A DNA stretch of 64,000 nt from Agarophyton chilense (GCA_030374765.1 JARGXX010000071.1:1240001-1304000); one strand, 5' to 3'. Shown: positions 50,111 to 60,255, counted from the first letter of the stretch. Numbers and translations: made by a program. Notes: generated by a model from the sequence alone, not told the origin.

Positions 50111-52102
50111 TCATTGGGGAGCTTCGTCAATGCGACTCACGGTTTGGTCATTTGATCCAAGGCGAAGAAGGAGGTTGTGATATCTGAATAAACTCGGGCG
50201 ATGTCCGACAGAGATGTATCCGATATGCAGCGTTTGTAGATGGGAATACAAACGATCCTCTGAAGCCACATCCAAAGCACTCGAGCATTCATCCAAAATA
50301 GCTAGTTTGGGTCTTCCAACGATCAGGCGAGCAAAGGCGAGGCGTTGCTGTTCCCCCAAGGAGAGGATTCCTCCCCAGTCTCTGACCTCGTCAAGACCAC
50401 CAACTCGGGAGGGTAAAGACTCTAAGTTGACAACCTTTAAGGCTGCATGGAGGTCCTCTGGAGTTACATTTGATTCGCAAACAGGAGTTGGGTACACAAG
50501 CTGCTCTCGAAGAGAACCCAACGTACAATATGGCTTCTGCGGTAAGAAGAACATATCGCTAAGTTTGGGTCGCACCACGGTTCCAGTTCCACATGTCCAT
50601 AGACCGGCAAGCGCACGCAAGGCACTGCTTTTCCCAATTCCAGATGGACCAACAATGAGCATTCTATCCTCGTTTTCCAATGCAAAAGAAATGTTCTCAA
50701 AGAGAACACGACGTAATCTGTCTGGTGTTGTTAAGGTTAATTTGTCCACAATGACTTTTGCCTCACCGTTCGGAGAAATTCTAGTGGAGATGCGGGACCT
50801 CAAGGACCCGCCTTCTAAATTTAGAAGCTCGTCCATTTCATGCGCACCTTCTCTTCGCAGCTTCTCGAATTGCAGTCTGCGGAACCTTGTTACGGCCTCA
50901 TCTCTCCCGTACAGTTTTGCGAATATCTGATCTTCTTCGTCCTCGTCACAGCTGGAGGATATCTGCTCTTCTTCTGCAGGACTGCCGTCAGTTTCAGACA
51001 AAGTGTAATCAGAGTGCCTCCCAAAGCGAGTGTAAATAAACTCTTCGAGTTCACCAAGACGGTCAATACCGGCAGAGAATGCGCTTAGTCGGTCGAACTC
51101 GTTAACAATTAGGGAGAGATCATCAAGAATATGGCCAAAAGCTTGCTGAGACTGAGAGACTACACCAAGCTCTATTGTGCCAGTAAAATACATGGGCGCT
51201 ATGATGACAAGTGGGAGAATCTTAATCACGTATGAATACGTTGTGGTGAAGAAGGAAAGATTCCGAGACCAGACAATAAGATCGATGAGGTTCAGAAAGG
51301 CAGCACCAAATCTTCGGGTGATTTCGTGCTTCTCACGCTCTTCCCCTCGGTAAAACGCGATGCTCTCGGCGTTTTCTCGGACTCGGATCAGAGAGTATCG
51401 GAAGTCTGCTTCTTTCTGAAGTTGTAAGAAGTTGAGATTAATCATTCGTTTTCCAAGCAGCACTGCTATGATTGTCCCAATTGTCGAGTAAGAGAATAAG
51501 ACAACGAAGAGTTTTGGATAAATAGTGAGCAATATGATCGAGAAGTTAACAAGATCAACAAGAGAGAGCAAAATAGTCATAAAAAACGATAGCGAGGTAG
51601 ACGTGAACGACGCAATATCATCTGCAATTCGCTGATCAGGATTATCAACAGTACCGCTCTGATCAATCTCATAATAGTTTCTGTTTGCAAAATATTCTCC
51701 CAATATCTTTTCCGTGTACCATTTACGCCATCGTAAGGATAGACGATCTTTTGCATACGAATACCACACCAGTATGGGCAAAGCACACAAAAGAACAATG
51801 GAGAACAACGTTATTTGACGCCAAAACATAGGCACATTTTTCTTTTGCAGAGCGGTCCAGAAATCCCGTGAGATAAAGGAAAAAACGACTGAAAGCCCAC
51901 TTCGTACAAAGCCAAGAAACACGACCCAAGAAATGCTTGTCTTAGCACCATGGCCATACTTCCAATACGGCCTCGCAAGCGTCCAGAACAGGAACCACAA
52001 TCGTCGAGGATCCTGACGTTGCTTAATAATACGCTCTTCTTTCTCTCTTCTTAGGTCACTCGTTGTTGCGGATGAAGACGGTTGCATAGCGTCTCCGGCC
52101 AT
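50111..52102 (-). CDS. ABC half-transporter, ABCD/SbmA type (ABC_membrane_2 fold)
   Basis: 663 residues from ATG 52102. The membrane domain (about 55-340) has six hydrophobic segments and the EAA-like loop NPDQRIADDI (154-163), typical of peroxisomal ABCD and bacterial SbmA/BacA-like half-transporters. The nucleotide-binding domain has Walker A GPSGIGKSS (485-493), Q-loop PQKPY (521-525), signature LSLGEQQR (580-587), Walker B AILDECSSALD (601-611) and the switch His634. A charged insertion (about 365-440) joins the two. It works as a dimer. Substrates in the family are acyl-CoAs (ABCD), peptides or cobalamin. The cyanobacterial-like signature leaves plastid location possible, but no transit peptide is seen. 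Confidence 0.88.
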   Translation of the reverse strand: MAGDAMQPSSSATTSDLRREKEERIIKQRQDPRRLWFLFWTLARPYWKYGHGAKTSISWVVFLGFVRSGLSVVFSFISRDFWTALQKKNVPMFWRQITLFSIVLLCALPILVWYSYAKDRLSLRWRKWYTEKILGEYFANRNYYEIDQSGTVDNPDQRIADDIASFTSTSLSFFMTILLSLVDLVNFSIILLTIYPKLFVVLFSYSTIGTIIAVLLGKRMINLNFLQLQKEADFRYSLIRVRENAESIAFYRGEEREKHEITRRFGAAFLNLIDLIVWSRNLSFFTTTYSYVIKILPLVIIAPMYFTGTIELGVVSQSQQAFGHILDDLSLIVNEFDRLSAFSAGIDRLGELEEFIYTRFGRHSDYTLSETDGSPAEEEQISSSCDEDEEDQIFAKLYGRDEAVTRFRRLQFEKLRREGAHEMDELLNLEGGSLRSRISTRISPNGEAKVIVDKLTLTTPDRLRRVLFENISFALENEDRMLIVGPSGIGKSSALRALAGLWTCGTGTVVRPKLSDMFFLPQKPYCTLGSLREQLVYPTPVCESNVTPEDLHAALKVVNLESLPSRVGGLDEVRDWGGILSLGEQQRLAFARLIVGRPKLAILDECSSALDVASEDRLYSHLQTLHIGYISVGHRPSLFRYHNLLLRLGSNDQTVSRIDEAPQ

Positions 52103-52556
52103 TTCAAGGAGTTGCGAAGGAGTTAAGATGGGTCAATCACCTACCAAGGCGGTGATAAATGTGAATTCGGCTTTAAAGTAGTGCGAAATTGGCTCTTAGA
52201 GAAGTGGGTCTGGCAGAAAAGTGGCCTGAGCCATAGACTCATGTGTTCTAATTCGCAATCGTTCCAGCAGAGAGGGAAGTAGTCGGAAAAACAGCCAGTA
52301 AAAGTTATGGGAAAAAGTTGAGACAGAGCGATTTCCGCAATCAATTCATGTACTGTATCTACCAAAGGTACGACGGTACCAACGCAGAACGGTAAAGGGC
52401 TAGGATTGCTACCTTCTAATCGCAATTGTGAACAGCAGTCGAAGAGAGAGAGAGCCATAATTAGGAACACGGCGTACTCGTGTCCAGATTACCACGTGGT
52501 AGTTGTGGTACTTCAGAGGTTTTGATTGAAATACCGCTCTCTGGATATCCAATAAA

Positions 52557-52597
52557 AAGCACTTAACCGATGGAGATTCTCCATCGGATGAGTGCTT
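52557..52597. repeat. 41 bp imperfect palindrome
   Basis: AAGCACT (52557-52563), a 3 nt bulge, CCGATGGAGA, one T, TCTCCATCGG, a 3 nt bulge, AGTGCTT (52591-52597). The two arms are 17 of 20 complementary and perfectly symmetric in spacing. Confidence 0.9.
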
Positions 52598-54119
52598 CTG
52601 ATGCAATGTTGTAGCAATCTAACCCTTACCATCGGTACCGTTGGTACACTGGTTCATGTAGAAGCAGTCGGCGGCTTAGATGAGTGGCCTATAGTACTGT
52701 TAAAGTACTTTTTCAGCCACTTATTTTTGTTTCAGTACTACTGTATCTCTGTGGAAACAAGCTGGGCCGGAAACAAATCTGGGAGACCATCCAAACTATA
52801 TTTTTCTCAACAACGACTTTTCCTATTGGCATGACGACAAAATTCTATCGCGCAGATGTGCGACTTGGTTCGATTTGATTTGGAAAATGTTTTACGAAGG
52901 GAACGAAGGGTTCTCAATGGACCGCATGCAAGCACTGGGAAACAGAACAGGAACACGTATTCACGGAAGGTATGGTGGCAGGTTAGTTTTAAGTGCATTG
53001 TAGAGCAGGCACTAACTTGTCTCAGCCACACAGTTTAAAAAAAGCAAGCCCAAACATGACCGAGTCAGGAAAGATAAGTTGTTTTACAATATCTACATAC
53101 GTTTGCAATGTTTGCAACCAAGAGCTTGGAACAAGTGCGAGCGGATCGAACGGCATATGCATGAGCAACACGTTTGTCAGCGCCTAAAGCAGTGGCACAC
53201 ACGCGTCCATGTTTTGTAGTATTATACGATAGCCCGCAGACTACGGCACGTTCGTCGTGAGCAAACGAACACAAAGTTAAGACAGTTTGATGAGAAAAGC
53301 TCAGCTCAGTCGTCGATTGCACTGTTGTCTCTTCAGCGATCAATCGCTTAGCGCTGAGCGCTACGTTTGACGATGGGGGAGAAAAACATGTTCGCAACTC
53401 GATGCGTGCATTGCGTTTACCAACGGTACCTGAAGAGTCATTGGAAAAGGATAGGTACTCTTCCAAGTTATCCACCCAATATAAACCTAGGGTTTCTCAA
53501 ACAAGCGCGCGAGTGCCGAGCTGTATTCTTTACAGATTCGATATCGGAAAGGGTCTCTGCACCACAGGAGTGAGTTGACGGGAGATCAAACCGCCATTGG
53601 TGGCAACCCTCTAGCTAGCCTTTACACCACACAGGAAGAAGCGTTTTAACCCTGGGCAGCGTGCGGCAGAAAGCATGTGAGTTTAGGCAAGCATCCACTG
53701 TGTCTCGAGTTTCAATCAAGACATGTGCATGCGTGGCGAACATACATGGTGCCGCAGTCAGTTTTGATAATATCTTGCGCTACACCAGCGTACCATGAAA
53801 ATCCGATAGCGATGCACACAAGATCAGTGGGAACGTGATCCACGCCAGGCTGTCGTCTTTGCGGCGTAACTATACGCAACACCTCTACTGCTGCTAACGG
53901 CTTCAGCCCGGCGATGGCCGAGCGCTCTCCCGGGGCCGAGAGAGCGATAGTGCTTACTTACCCGGCGTCCATGCATTGTCAGTAGCCAGCCAGGAATGGC
54001 TCTTGCGACCGCCAGGGGTGGTGTGATCAGCCGAGACTAGCATTCGCAAAGCTTTGAGTTCGCTTCAGCAGCAAATGTGCCACGCTCCTCAAACAGTAAC
54101 TGGTGGCCCTCAACCGGAA

Positions 54120-54191
54120 GGCACAAGGCTGTCAAAAGGCACGAGGCTGTCAGAATGCACGATGCTGGCAGAATGCACAGGGCAGCATCGG
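54120..54191 (+). repeat. 18 bp tandem repeat, about four units
   Basis: Units begin GGCACAAGGCTGTCAAAA, GGCACGAGGCTGTCAGAA, TGCACGATGCTGGCAGAA, and a degenerate fourth at 54174. They lie in the frame upstream of the kinase start and could be translated if an earlier start were used. Confidence 0.8.
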
Positions 54192-54468
54192 ACGGGCATC
54201 GCAACGGCTGCCAGTGCCACCGACGACGTCGCAGACACGACGTCCGTCCAGAGGCCGAAATGGCGCGTCATCAAATGTGCAAAAGCCACGCCGCGGCGGG
54301 GGCAACTTCCTCCAGAGGGAAACGCCCCGTTTCGACGCGCCGCCACCTGGGGCATGCCACCTACTCAAATCAGAGTGCATCGGCGGCGCGCGCACCGCAA
54401 ATGGTGGCCGACAAGAAAGCGCGCCGCTCATCATTGGCCAGCGGCAGATCCTCGTCACGTCGCGTGCT

Positions 54469-54500
54469 ACGCTCGCTGCGCGCCACGCTCGCTGCGCGCC
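54469..54500 (+). repeat. 16 bp perfect direct repeat
   Basis: ACGCTCGCTGCGCGCC occurs twice head to tail, 160 bp upstream of the kinase ATG. Confidence 0.85.
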
Positions 54501-54659
54501 ACGCGCCCGTCGACAGTGGCTACGGCGCAGATGTGGATTCGGCACTGTGAGGCGAAGCCACAACGTACTTATTCGCAGTCGCGCCCGCCCACCCATCTCT
54601 TCCCCCCTCCAGTACTTCCGTCGTGCTCTTCTGCGTCCGCTCCTACACTCAACTTCCAA

Positions 54660-55814
54660 ATGCCCGCTTATCGCCGTCCGTCGGGAAGATCCTCCAATGG
54701 CGATTCCGTCCGCTCCCCCTCCATCCGCGTTCCACCCAACCATGCTGCCCGTCATTCCGAACGTTCTCATAACACCCCCCTGCTCCCGCCCGCCACTTCA
54801 TCTCGCCACAAGCACTTTCCATACGCCGAGCCCCGATACCACTCTCGCCACCCGCCTGCCGCTCTACCTTCGGGTCCCCACATGGTGTCTTCGCCGACCT
54901 CCACGAGAGGCCCTCACTCTAGCTCAACCCATCGCTCAAGTCCATCCTCCAAAAAACAGCGTTCCCCAATCCGAGATCGCTATCACGTCACACACCCACT
55001 GGGTCGCGGTCGAATGGGCACTGTTTTCCGTGCTACCGACAGTCGCGACGGAACGCACGTCGCCATCAAGCTTGTCAAGAAGCGAATCTTACGCAGCCAA
55101 GATGAGAAGATAGCTCTCATGCGAGAAGTCAAAGTTCTCCAGAATCTCAACCACCCCTTTGTTCTCTCCTTTCGTCATGCATTTGAGGATCAAGATTCCG
55201 TTTACATCATCACCGAATTCTGTTCAGGCGGCGATCTTTACACGTATCTGGAAAAATCTTCTGGCGGTCTTCCTGAACGGCAAGCTCTCAAATTCATGCA
55301 CCAGCTGTTCAAGGCTTTGAACTATTTGCATAACAGGGGCATTAGTCACCGAGACATCAAGCCAGAAAATATTCTCATGACAGATGACGGCAATATTAAG
55401 CTTGCTGACTTTGGTCTTTGCCATTTGCGCCTGCCCAATGGACCATCTTCTTCGCGACACTTTTGCGGCACTCCGCAATATGCAGCGCCCGAAATTGCCA
55501 ACAATCACTCTTACATTCCCGAACAGAGCGATATGTGGTCTTGCGGAATTCTCTTTTATGCCCTGCTTACCAAAAGTCTTCCGTACAAGTCAAAGAATTG
55601 CAACGGGATAATGAATGAAATTCGAAACCTGGAAACTCGTGATTTGCTTAGATCGCGAAAACTCGCTGATGTTTCAGATCCCAGCTTTGCGCTGCTGAGG
55701 GCGCTTCTTACACGTTCGCCCGCGGGGCGACCATCGGCCGCTCGAGCAATTGAACTCGTTGAAGATGCAATGCTAGGACCGCGAGAATACCGCTCGACGC
55801 ATATGCCTTGGTGA
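54660..55814 (+). CDS. Serine/threonine protein kinase
   Basis: 384 residues from ATG 54660; the frame is open further upstream, with ATGs such as 54533, but that part is low-complexity and repeat-bearing. Residues 1-105 are Ser/Pro/Arg/His-rich disorder. The kinase domain (108 to about 370) is complete: glycine loop GRGRMGTVF (115-123), VAIK Lys137, Glu156 in MREVKVL, HRDIKPEN (230-237), DFG (250-252) and CGTPQYAAPE (269-278). EFCSGGDLYTYLEKSSGG and the SDMWSCGILFYALLTKSLP block suggest the CAMK/AGC side of the kinome; I would not assign a subfamily. No regulatory domain follows the kinase fold. It converges on the Sec15-like gene, 291 bp apart. Confidence 0.85.
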   Translation: MPAYRRPSGRSSNGDSVRSPSIRVPPNHAARHSERSHNTPLLPPATSSRHKHFPYAEPRYHSRHPPAALPSGPHMVSSPTSTRGPHSSSTHRSSPSSKKQRSPIRDRYHVTHPLGRGRMGTVFRATDSRDGTHVAIKLVKKRILRSQDEKIALMREVKVLQNLNHPFVLSFRHAFEDQDSVYIITEFCSGGDLYTYLEKSSGGLPERQALKFMHQLFKALNYLHNRGISHRDIKPENILMTDDGNIKLADFGLCHLRLPNGPSSSRHFCGTPQYAAPEIANNHSYIPEQSDMWSCGILFYALLTKSLPYKSKNCNGIMNEIRNLETRDLLRSRKLADVSDPSFALLRALLTRSPAGRPSAARAIELVEDAMLGPREYRSTHMPW

Positions 55815-56105
55815 TTCTTCAAAATCCCAGTTCAGCTTACCTGCTCGCCTTTAACTACAAAAATCCATCGCTTATCGATCTCAACCAAGTACGGTGACAA
55901 CCATAGCTTTTCCCTCTAAAACTTTGTGAGGCACGACCTTTTCGCTTTCGGATGTAAACAGGCCAGCACACAATTTTGTTCATGATCATGCTCTCCTCAA
56001 TCTTGTACATTTTCGGTCGTTCATCTTGCATTGAAAATCTGCGGAACGATGCTTGGAAGCCATTTCTGTGTTTCTGTTTCTTGCAATCTCCTTCGTATTG
56101 CGACA

Positions 56106-57515
56106 TCACCCTGACAACCCGTTGGCCCTTGCAAATCGAGATACAATCTCCCGCATACTTCGCACACAGTTCTTTTCTGAAGAGCTATCCTCTGAACTCT
56201 TATCCATTTTAGCGAGTAAAACATTCAGGCGCCCAAAGGCCCATGGCCACCACTCCCCGTCTATAACAGCGCGTGGAACCAATGTCGAATCAGCATATTT
56301 TTCTACGGCCCTTTCAACAACAAAGAAGCCACATACTTTGCATACGGTTTCTTCGATCATGGCGCTTTTCAGAGTCTCAATAATCGGAAACGCATCTGTG
56401 GCTATCGCAAACGGGTCTTCTTCACTGTTGTTGGTAACTTCGAAGATCCTGTTTAATTGGTCTGAGCGTTCTCGTCGGTACTCACCTTGCATGTCTGTAA
56501 GCAAATCCATCCCCTTGTTTACCTGAATGCTTTGTAACAATGGGCGTAGATAGAGCGATGGTACTTCTCCTTTGTACTCTTGCATGAACCTTTTCCAACT
56601 CCTACGCTTCTCGCTGTTGCTTTCGATTGGAAATGAGCCTCCATTTGAAGCCGATAACAATGGCAACCGAATCAAGCTCGGCCCCTTTAAACTCCTACCC
56701 CGTGGCCCTCTTTGAGACAAAGGAACGGGGACAATACATCTAGCAGTCAGAAGCGGGATCCATGGCTTCCCAAGACCCCCCGGTCCTGCAAGTGGTGGTA
56801 AGTATGGAAGAATATGTCTGTCACCGCCCGAAGAAACGCGGCATGTCTCGAGAAAACAATTACAAGCAACAGTCTGCGCACCAGCATGATACAAAGCATA
56901 TTCACCTAAAGCGTGTTCAAACTTGCGCACCATACTAAGCCAGTTGTGTGTTGCTTTGTGGGCTTGCATCATAATCTTCGTTCTTAATTTCTGAGTATCA
57001 GGTATAAGTTCCTCGATGACAGTTCCTTTTCGTATCGATTTGATATCATCTTCAAGCATTTTCAGCATACAAAATGCTGTATAAAGCCGCTGCGCATCGA
57101 TTATATCTTCTGTTCTTGCAAACATTCTCACAATTCTTCTTGTCTGTGATGCAATAGCCAATGCAGAGTCAAGATTTTTGCGGATTTGAACCTTTTCAAG
57201 CAGTTCTCGATGAGCTTCGTTCACTGAAATGGTAATCTCAGCAGCAGACTGTTTGGCATTCTTGAGCTCAGTAGACTGCTCAGAAATTGCATCTCGGGTC
57301 TCTAACAAAGAGTAGAGGTTTTCGTCAGTGCGAATTCGATTCTTGGCACATGTCTCTACTATGGAAGTCTCCATTTCCCGAATCTGGTCTGAGGCTCGGG
57401 CAAGGAACATTTCCGGGTCCGAATTTTTTGAAAACGCGGTACGCACTGCGTTGAGAAGATCAATGGCTTCATCACGGGAGTTCGGCAGTTCTGATGTTTC
57501 AGTAACATCATCCAT
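56106..57515 (-). CDS. Sec15-like exocyst subunit lacking the C-terminal domain
   Basis: 469 residues from ATG 57515; the frame extends upstream only to a GTG. The pattern matches the N-terminal two thirds of Sec15/EXOC6: an N-terminal coiled coil with LLEKVQIRKNLDSALAIASQ, ARTEDIIDAQRLYTAFCMLKMLEDD, LRTKIMMQAHKATHNWLSMV, LLTDMQGEYRRERSDQLN, and EETVCKVCGFFVVERAVEKY followed by LVPRAVIDGEWWPWAFGRLN. In Sec15 the last two phrases directly precede the large C-terminal domain (PF04091) that binds Rab GTPases. Here the frame stops about 35 residues later, and only 291 bp separate it from the converging kinase gene, so that domain has no room. Either the protein is naturally short or it is a truncated copy. 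Exocyst tethers secretory vesicles at the plasma membrane. Confidence 0.65.
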   Translation of the reverse strand: MDDVTETSELPNSRDEAIDLLNAVRTAFSKNSDPEMFLARASDQIREMETSIVETCAKNRIRTDENLYSLLETRDAISEQSTELKNAKQSAAEITISVNEAHRELLEKVQIRKNLDSALAIASQTRRIVRMFARTEDIIDAQRLYTAFCMLKMLEDDIKSIRKGTVIEELIPDTQKLRTKIMMQAHKATHNWLSMVRKFEHALGEYALYHAGAQTVACNCFLETCRVSSGGDRHILPYLPPLAGPGGLGKPWIPLLTARCIVPVPLSQRGPRGRSLKGPSLIRLPLLSASNGGSFPIESNSEKRRSWKRFMQEYKGEVPSLYLRPLLQSIQVNKGMDLLTDMQGEYRRERSDQLNRIFEVTNNSEEDPFAIATDAFPIIETLKSAMIEETVCKVCGFFVVERAVEKYADSTLVPRAVIDGEWWPWAFGRLNVLLAKMDKSSEDSSSEKNCVRSMREIVSRFARANGLSG

Positions 57516-57987
57516 GACCGAAAAAAACGCTGCGGAAGACCAAGAATTAGGAGTAGTGAGGTGGACTTTGTTCGACTTTGACACGAGCTTTCTATGTCAA
57601 CTTAGAATATTTCTTGTCCCGATTACTTCAGTGCTCAGCAATTCTTTGACATCAGAGGGGAGCCGAATGTGGATTTCTCAATGCTTCAGCTCGAGGGATG
57701 CAGGATATCCACGAAACGGTCTGTCACAACAGGACCACTTCTTTTCGATATGCCACTCCGCGCAGTGCAAGCCGCAGTTCCTTGAATTTTGCTTAAATTT
57801 GTTAGTATTTCTCTCAGTGTAGTCTGGTCCTCTACAAGAGCTCTATTTCGAAGAGGGCCAATCAGAATGCTTTTACAAGAAAAGACGACGGCGTGCGGAA
57901 ATGTCCGTAGGGCACAAGCAATCTCTTTAGTCGCTTCAAGTGAAAGATTTAGAGAGGTGAGTGTAGAGAAAAGGGTTGGAATATACT
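57516..57987. promoter_or_regulatory. Bidirectional promoter region, Sec15-like and BOP1
   Basis: 472 bp between divergent ATGs. It must serve both genes. No specific motif identified. Confidence 0.45.
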
Positions 57988-60210
57988 ATGCCTACGAAGA
58001 GACAGAGAAGGGCATCCCCCCCTCAGTCTGAAAGCCCGGTCGTTTCTGATGACGACGGACTTGATATTGGATTTAGCCCGTCCTCGAAGCATACTACTTT
58101 GGAGGGTGAGGTCGAGCTTCTTAAAGATGAAGACTCCGATGGGTTTGCAGATGATTTGGAACCAGGTGAGGAGTCAGATTCCTCATCCGACTGGGGCGCA
58201 AATCCAGTCGGCAACATACCCATGAGATGGTATGAAGGATATGATCATATTGGATATGATATATCTGGCGAGAAGATCATTCCAACGAACAAACCTACGG
58301 CACTCGATCTAGCCGCTGATCCATCCGCTTGGCGCAAAATATACGATGAAAAGAATGACCAAGTTATTGAACTAACTCATCAAGAGTTAAAGGAAATATC
58401 TCGTATGCGTGTTGGTCGTTACCCATCTGAAAAACAGGAAGAGGAAGATGAAATTGTGCACTGGTCGGGAGAAGTTATGAAACACCCACTAACATCTGCC
58501 CCAGAGCCAAAGAGGCGCTTTCTTCCTTCGAGACATGAGGCCAGGTTGGTCATCAAGTTAGTCCGTGCAATGCGGGCAGGTAAGATTCGTCGTCCAAGTG
58601 AAATAGCCCAGAATGCGGAGCAAGAAAATACTTTATATCAGTATGATGTTTGGGAAAACCATGAGCCAAAAACACGAGAGGAAATGACCAAGTCAGAGCG
58701 CGCAAGAGATCTAATGAAAGTGCCAGCACCTAAACCCCCGCTACCAAACCATTCAGAGAGCTACAATCCGCCGGAGGAGTACTTGCCAGATGAGCGAGAA
58801 GCAAAAGCGTGGGAACACTTGGACCCGGAAGAGCGAGCCACTTCGTACTTACCTACCAAACACTCTGCTTTACGTCAAGTTCCACTGTACGAAAACTTTA
58901 TCAAAGAACGCTTTGAACGCTGTCTGGATCTGTATCTTGCAGTTCGTGTCAAAAAGGATCAAAGTAAGATAGATCCTGAGGATCTTGTTCCAAAGCTTCC
59001 GAATCCTCGTGAGTTGAGACCATTCCCCACAGACATTGTCAACACTTTCGGTCCCCTACCATCCCGTGCACGATCAATTAGCGTTCATCCTCAGGGACAA
59101 TGGTTACTATCAGGTTCTGACGACGGTCGAGTTAGGCTCTGGGAAATTCATACAGGCTATCAGCATTGCACATGGGATTTGGGATCCTACGTGGACAAGA
59201 TCGATGGCTCAGTTCCGCCAATTAGCATTGTGGAGTGGTGTCCACGACAGGGGGCTTATATATTTGCAGCCTCGATCGGATGTTTTCTTGTCGTGGTCTC
59301 AGCGGCATCGGCCATGGGCTTGTCGGAGGATGAAACCATTTCGATAATCAAATATGTGAGAGCTAGACCAGATGAAACAGCACTCAGGAAAATGGAAGAA
59401 ATAGGTGTTCGCTGGAGTGAGCACAATTTCGAAGAGAACGACCCTGGCAATGACGACAAAAAGACATTAGCTGCAAATGTATCACAAGGGCGCGAGCGCA
59501 AACTGGCAACTCAATCAGAAGAAAAATCCCCCATGATTCTAATTAAGCATGGTAAGCCACTGAAGCACATGACATGGCATCGAAAAGGAGATTACCTGGC
59601 CTGTGTCGCAAGAGATGGATCTGGCGGAAGTGTCAATATTCACCGTCTCAGTCATCGCTCATCTCAAGCCCCATTCAAAAAGCGTTCTGCTTTGGTCCAA
59701 GCTGTAAAATTCCATCCAACGAGACCATTTTTCGTGGTAGCAACTATGCACCACGTGAGAGTATACAATTTGGCTGTGCAACAACTCGTGAAGACGTTGC
59801 GACCTGGTGTGTCATGGATTTCTTCGATTGATGTCCATCCGAGTGGTGACCATATCTTGGTAACTTCTTATGACAGACGAATATGTTGGTTCGACCTGGA
59901 CTTGTCTGCTCGGCCGTACAGAACAATTCGCAATCATGACAAGGCGGTTCGTATTGCCAGATACCATCCACGCTTGCCCCTGTTCGCAGATGGAGCTGAT
60001 GATGGATCAAGTCATGTTTTTCATGACACTGTTTACGATGACCTTGCAAAAAATGCATTGATTGTGCCTTTGAAGCGACTAGAAAATTGTTCAAATGTCG
60101 TAGACTCGCTAGGTGTTCTCGACATCGCATGGCACCCTAGATTACCGTGGCTATTTACCAGCGGAGCAGATGCAACGATCCATTTGATAACTGATTGCTC
60201 ACAAGGATAA
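57988..60210 (+). CDS. BOP1: BOP1/Erb1 ribosome biogenesis protein
   Basis: 740 residues from ATG 57988, close to human BOP1; the TTG 12 bp upstream is not a start. An acidic N-terminus precedes the BOP1NT domain (about 75-345), with IPMRWYEGYDHIGYDISG, KIIPTNKPTALD, AWRKIYDEKND, RRFLPSRHEARLVIKLVRA and VPLYENFIKERFERCLDLYL. The WD40 propeller follows (about 350-740): SISVHPQGQWLLSGSDDGRV, HMTWHRKGDYLACVARDG, VQAVKFHPTRPFFVVATMHH, SIDVHPSGDHILVTSYD and DIAWHPRLPWLFTSGADA. BOP1 forms the PeBoW complex with Pescadillo and WDR12 in the nucleolus for 27S pre-rRNA processing and 60S assembly. Confidence 0.95.
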   Translation: MPTKRQRRASPPQSESPVVSDDDGLDIGFSPSSKHTTLEGEVELLKDEDSDGFADDLEPGEESDSSSDWGANPVGNIPMRWYEGYDHIGYDISGEKIIPTNKPTALDLAADPSAWRKIYDEKNDQVIELTHQELKEISRMRVGRYPSEKQEEEDEIVHWSGEVMKHPLTSAPEPKRRFLPSRHEARLVIKLVRAMRAGKIRRPSEIAQNAEQENTLYQYDVWENHEPKTREEMTKSERARDLMKVPAPKPPLPNHSESYNPPEEYLPDEREAKAWEHLDPEERATSYLPTKHSALRQVPLYENFIKERFERCLDLYLAVRVKKDQSKIDPEDLVPKLPNPRELRPFPTDIVNTFGPLPSRARSISVHPQGQWLLSGSDDGRVRLWEIHTGYQHCTWDLGSYVDKIDGSVPPISIVEWCPRQGAYIFAASIGCFLVVVSAASAMGLSEDETISIIKYVRARPDETALRKMEEIGVRWSEHNFEENDPGNDDKKTLAANVSQGRERKLATQSEEKSPMILIKHGKPLKHMTWHRKGDYLACVARDGSGGSVNIHRLSHRSSQAPFKKRSALVQAVKFHPTRPFFVVATMHHVRVYNLAVQQLVKTLRPGVSWISSIDVHPSGDHILVTSYDRRICWFDLDLSARPYRTIRNHDKAVRIARYHPRLPLFADGADDGSSHVFHDTVYDDLAKNALIVPLKRLENCSNVVDSLGVLDIAWHPRLPWLFTSGADATIHLITDCSQG

Positions 60211-60255
60211 ATTGCAAATTCGCATGTAGAATGTCACATTGGGGGCTCGCTAATC

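Larger units (their letters stand above)
52103..54659. other. 2.5 kb divergent intergenic region with palindrome and tandem repeats
   Basis: It lies between the ABC transporter (minus) and the kinase (plus). It contains a 41 bp imperfect palindrome (52557-52597), recurrent near-palindromes related to GTACCGTTGGTAC (52369-52385, 52635-52647, 53418-53429), and two short tandem repeats (54120-54191 and 54469-54500). No RNA gene or coding region is recognised before the kinase frame. Confidence 0.5.

Noticed and set aside
45144..52102. An operon-like functional cluster of the zinc-finger, RS-like and ABC genes
   Set aside because: Orientations are mixed, spacings are about 0.2-1 kb, and the families share no pathway, so the order gives no support for a joint system.
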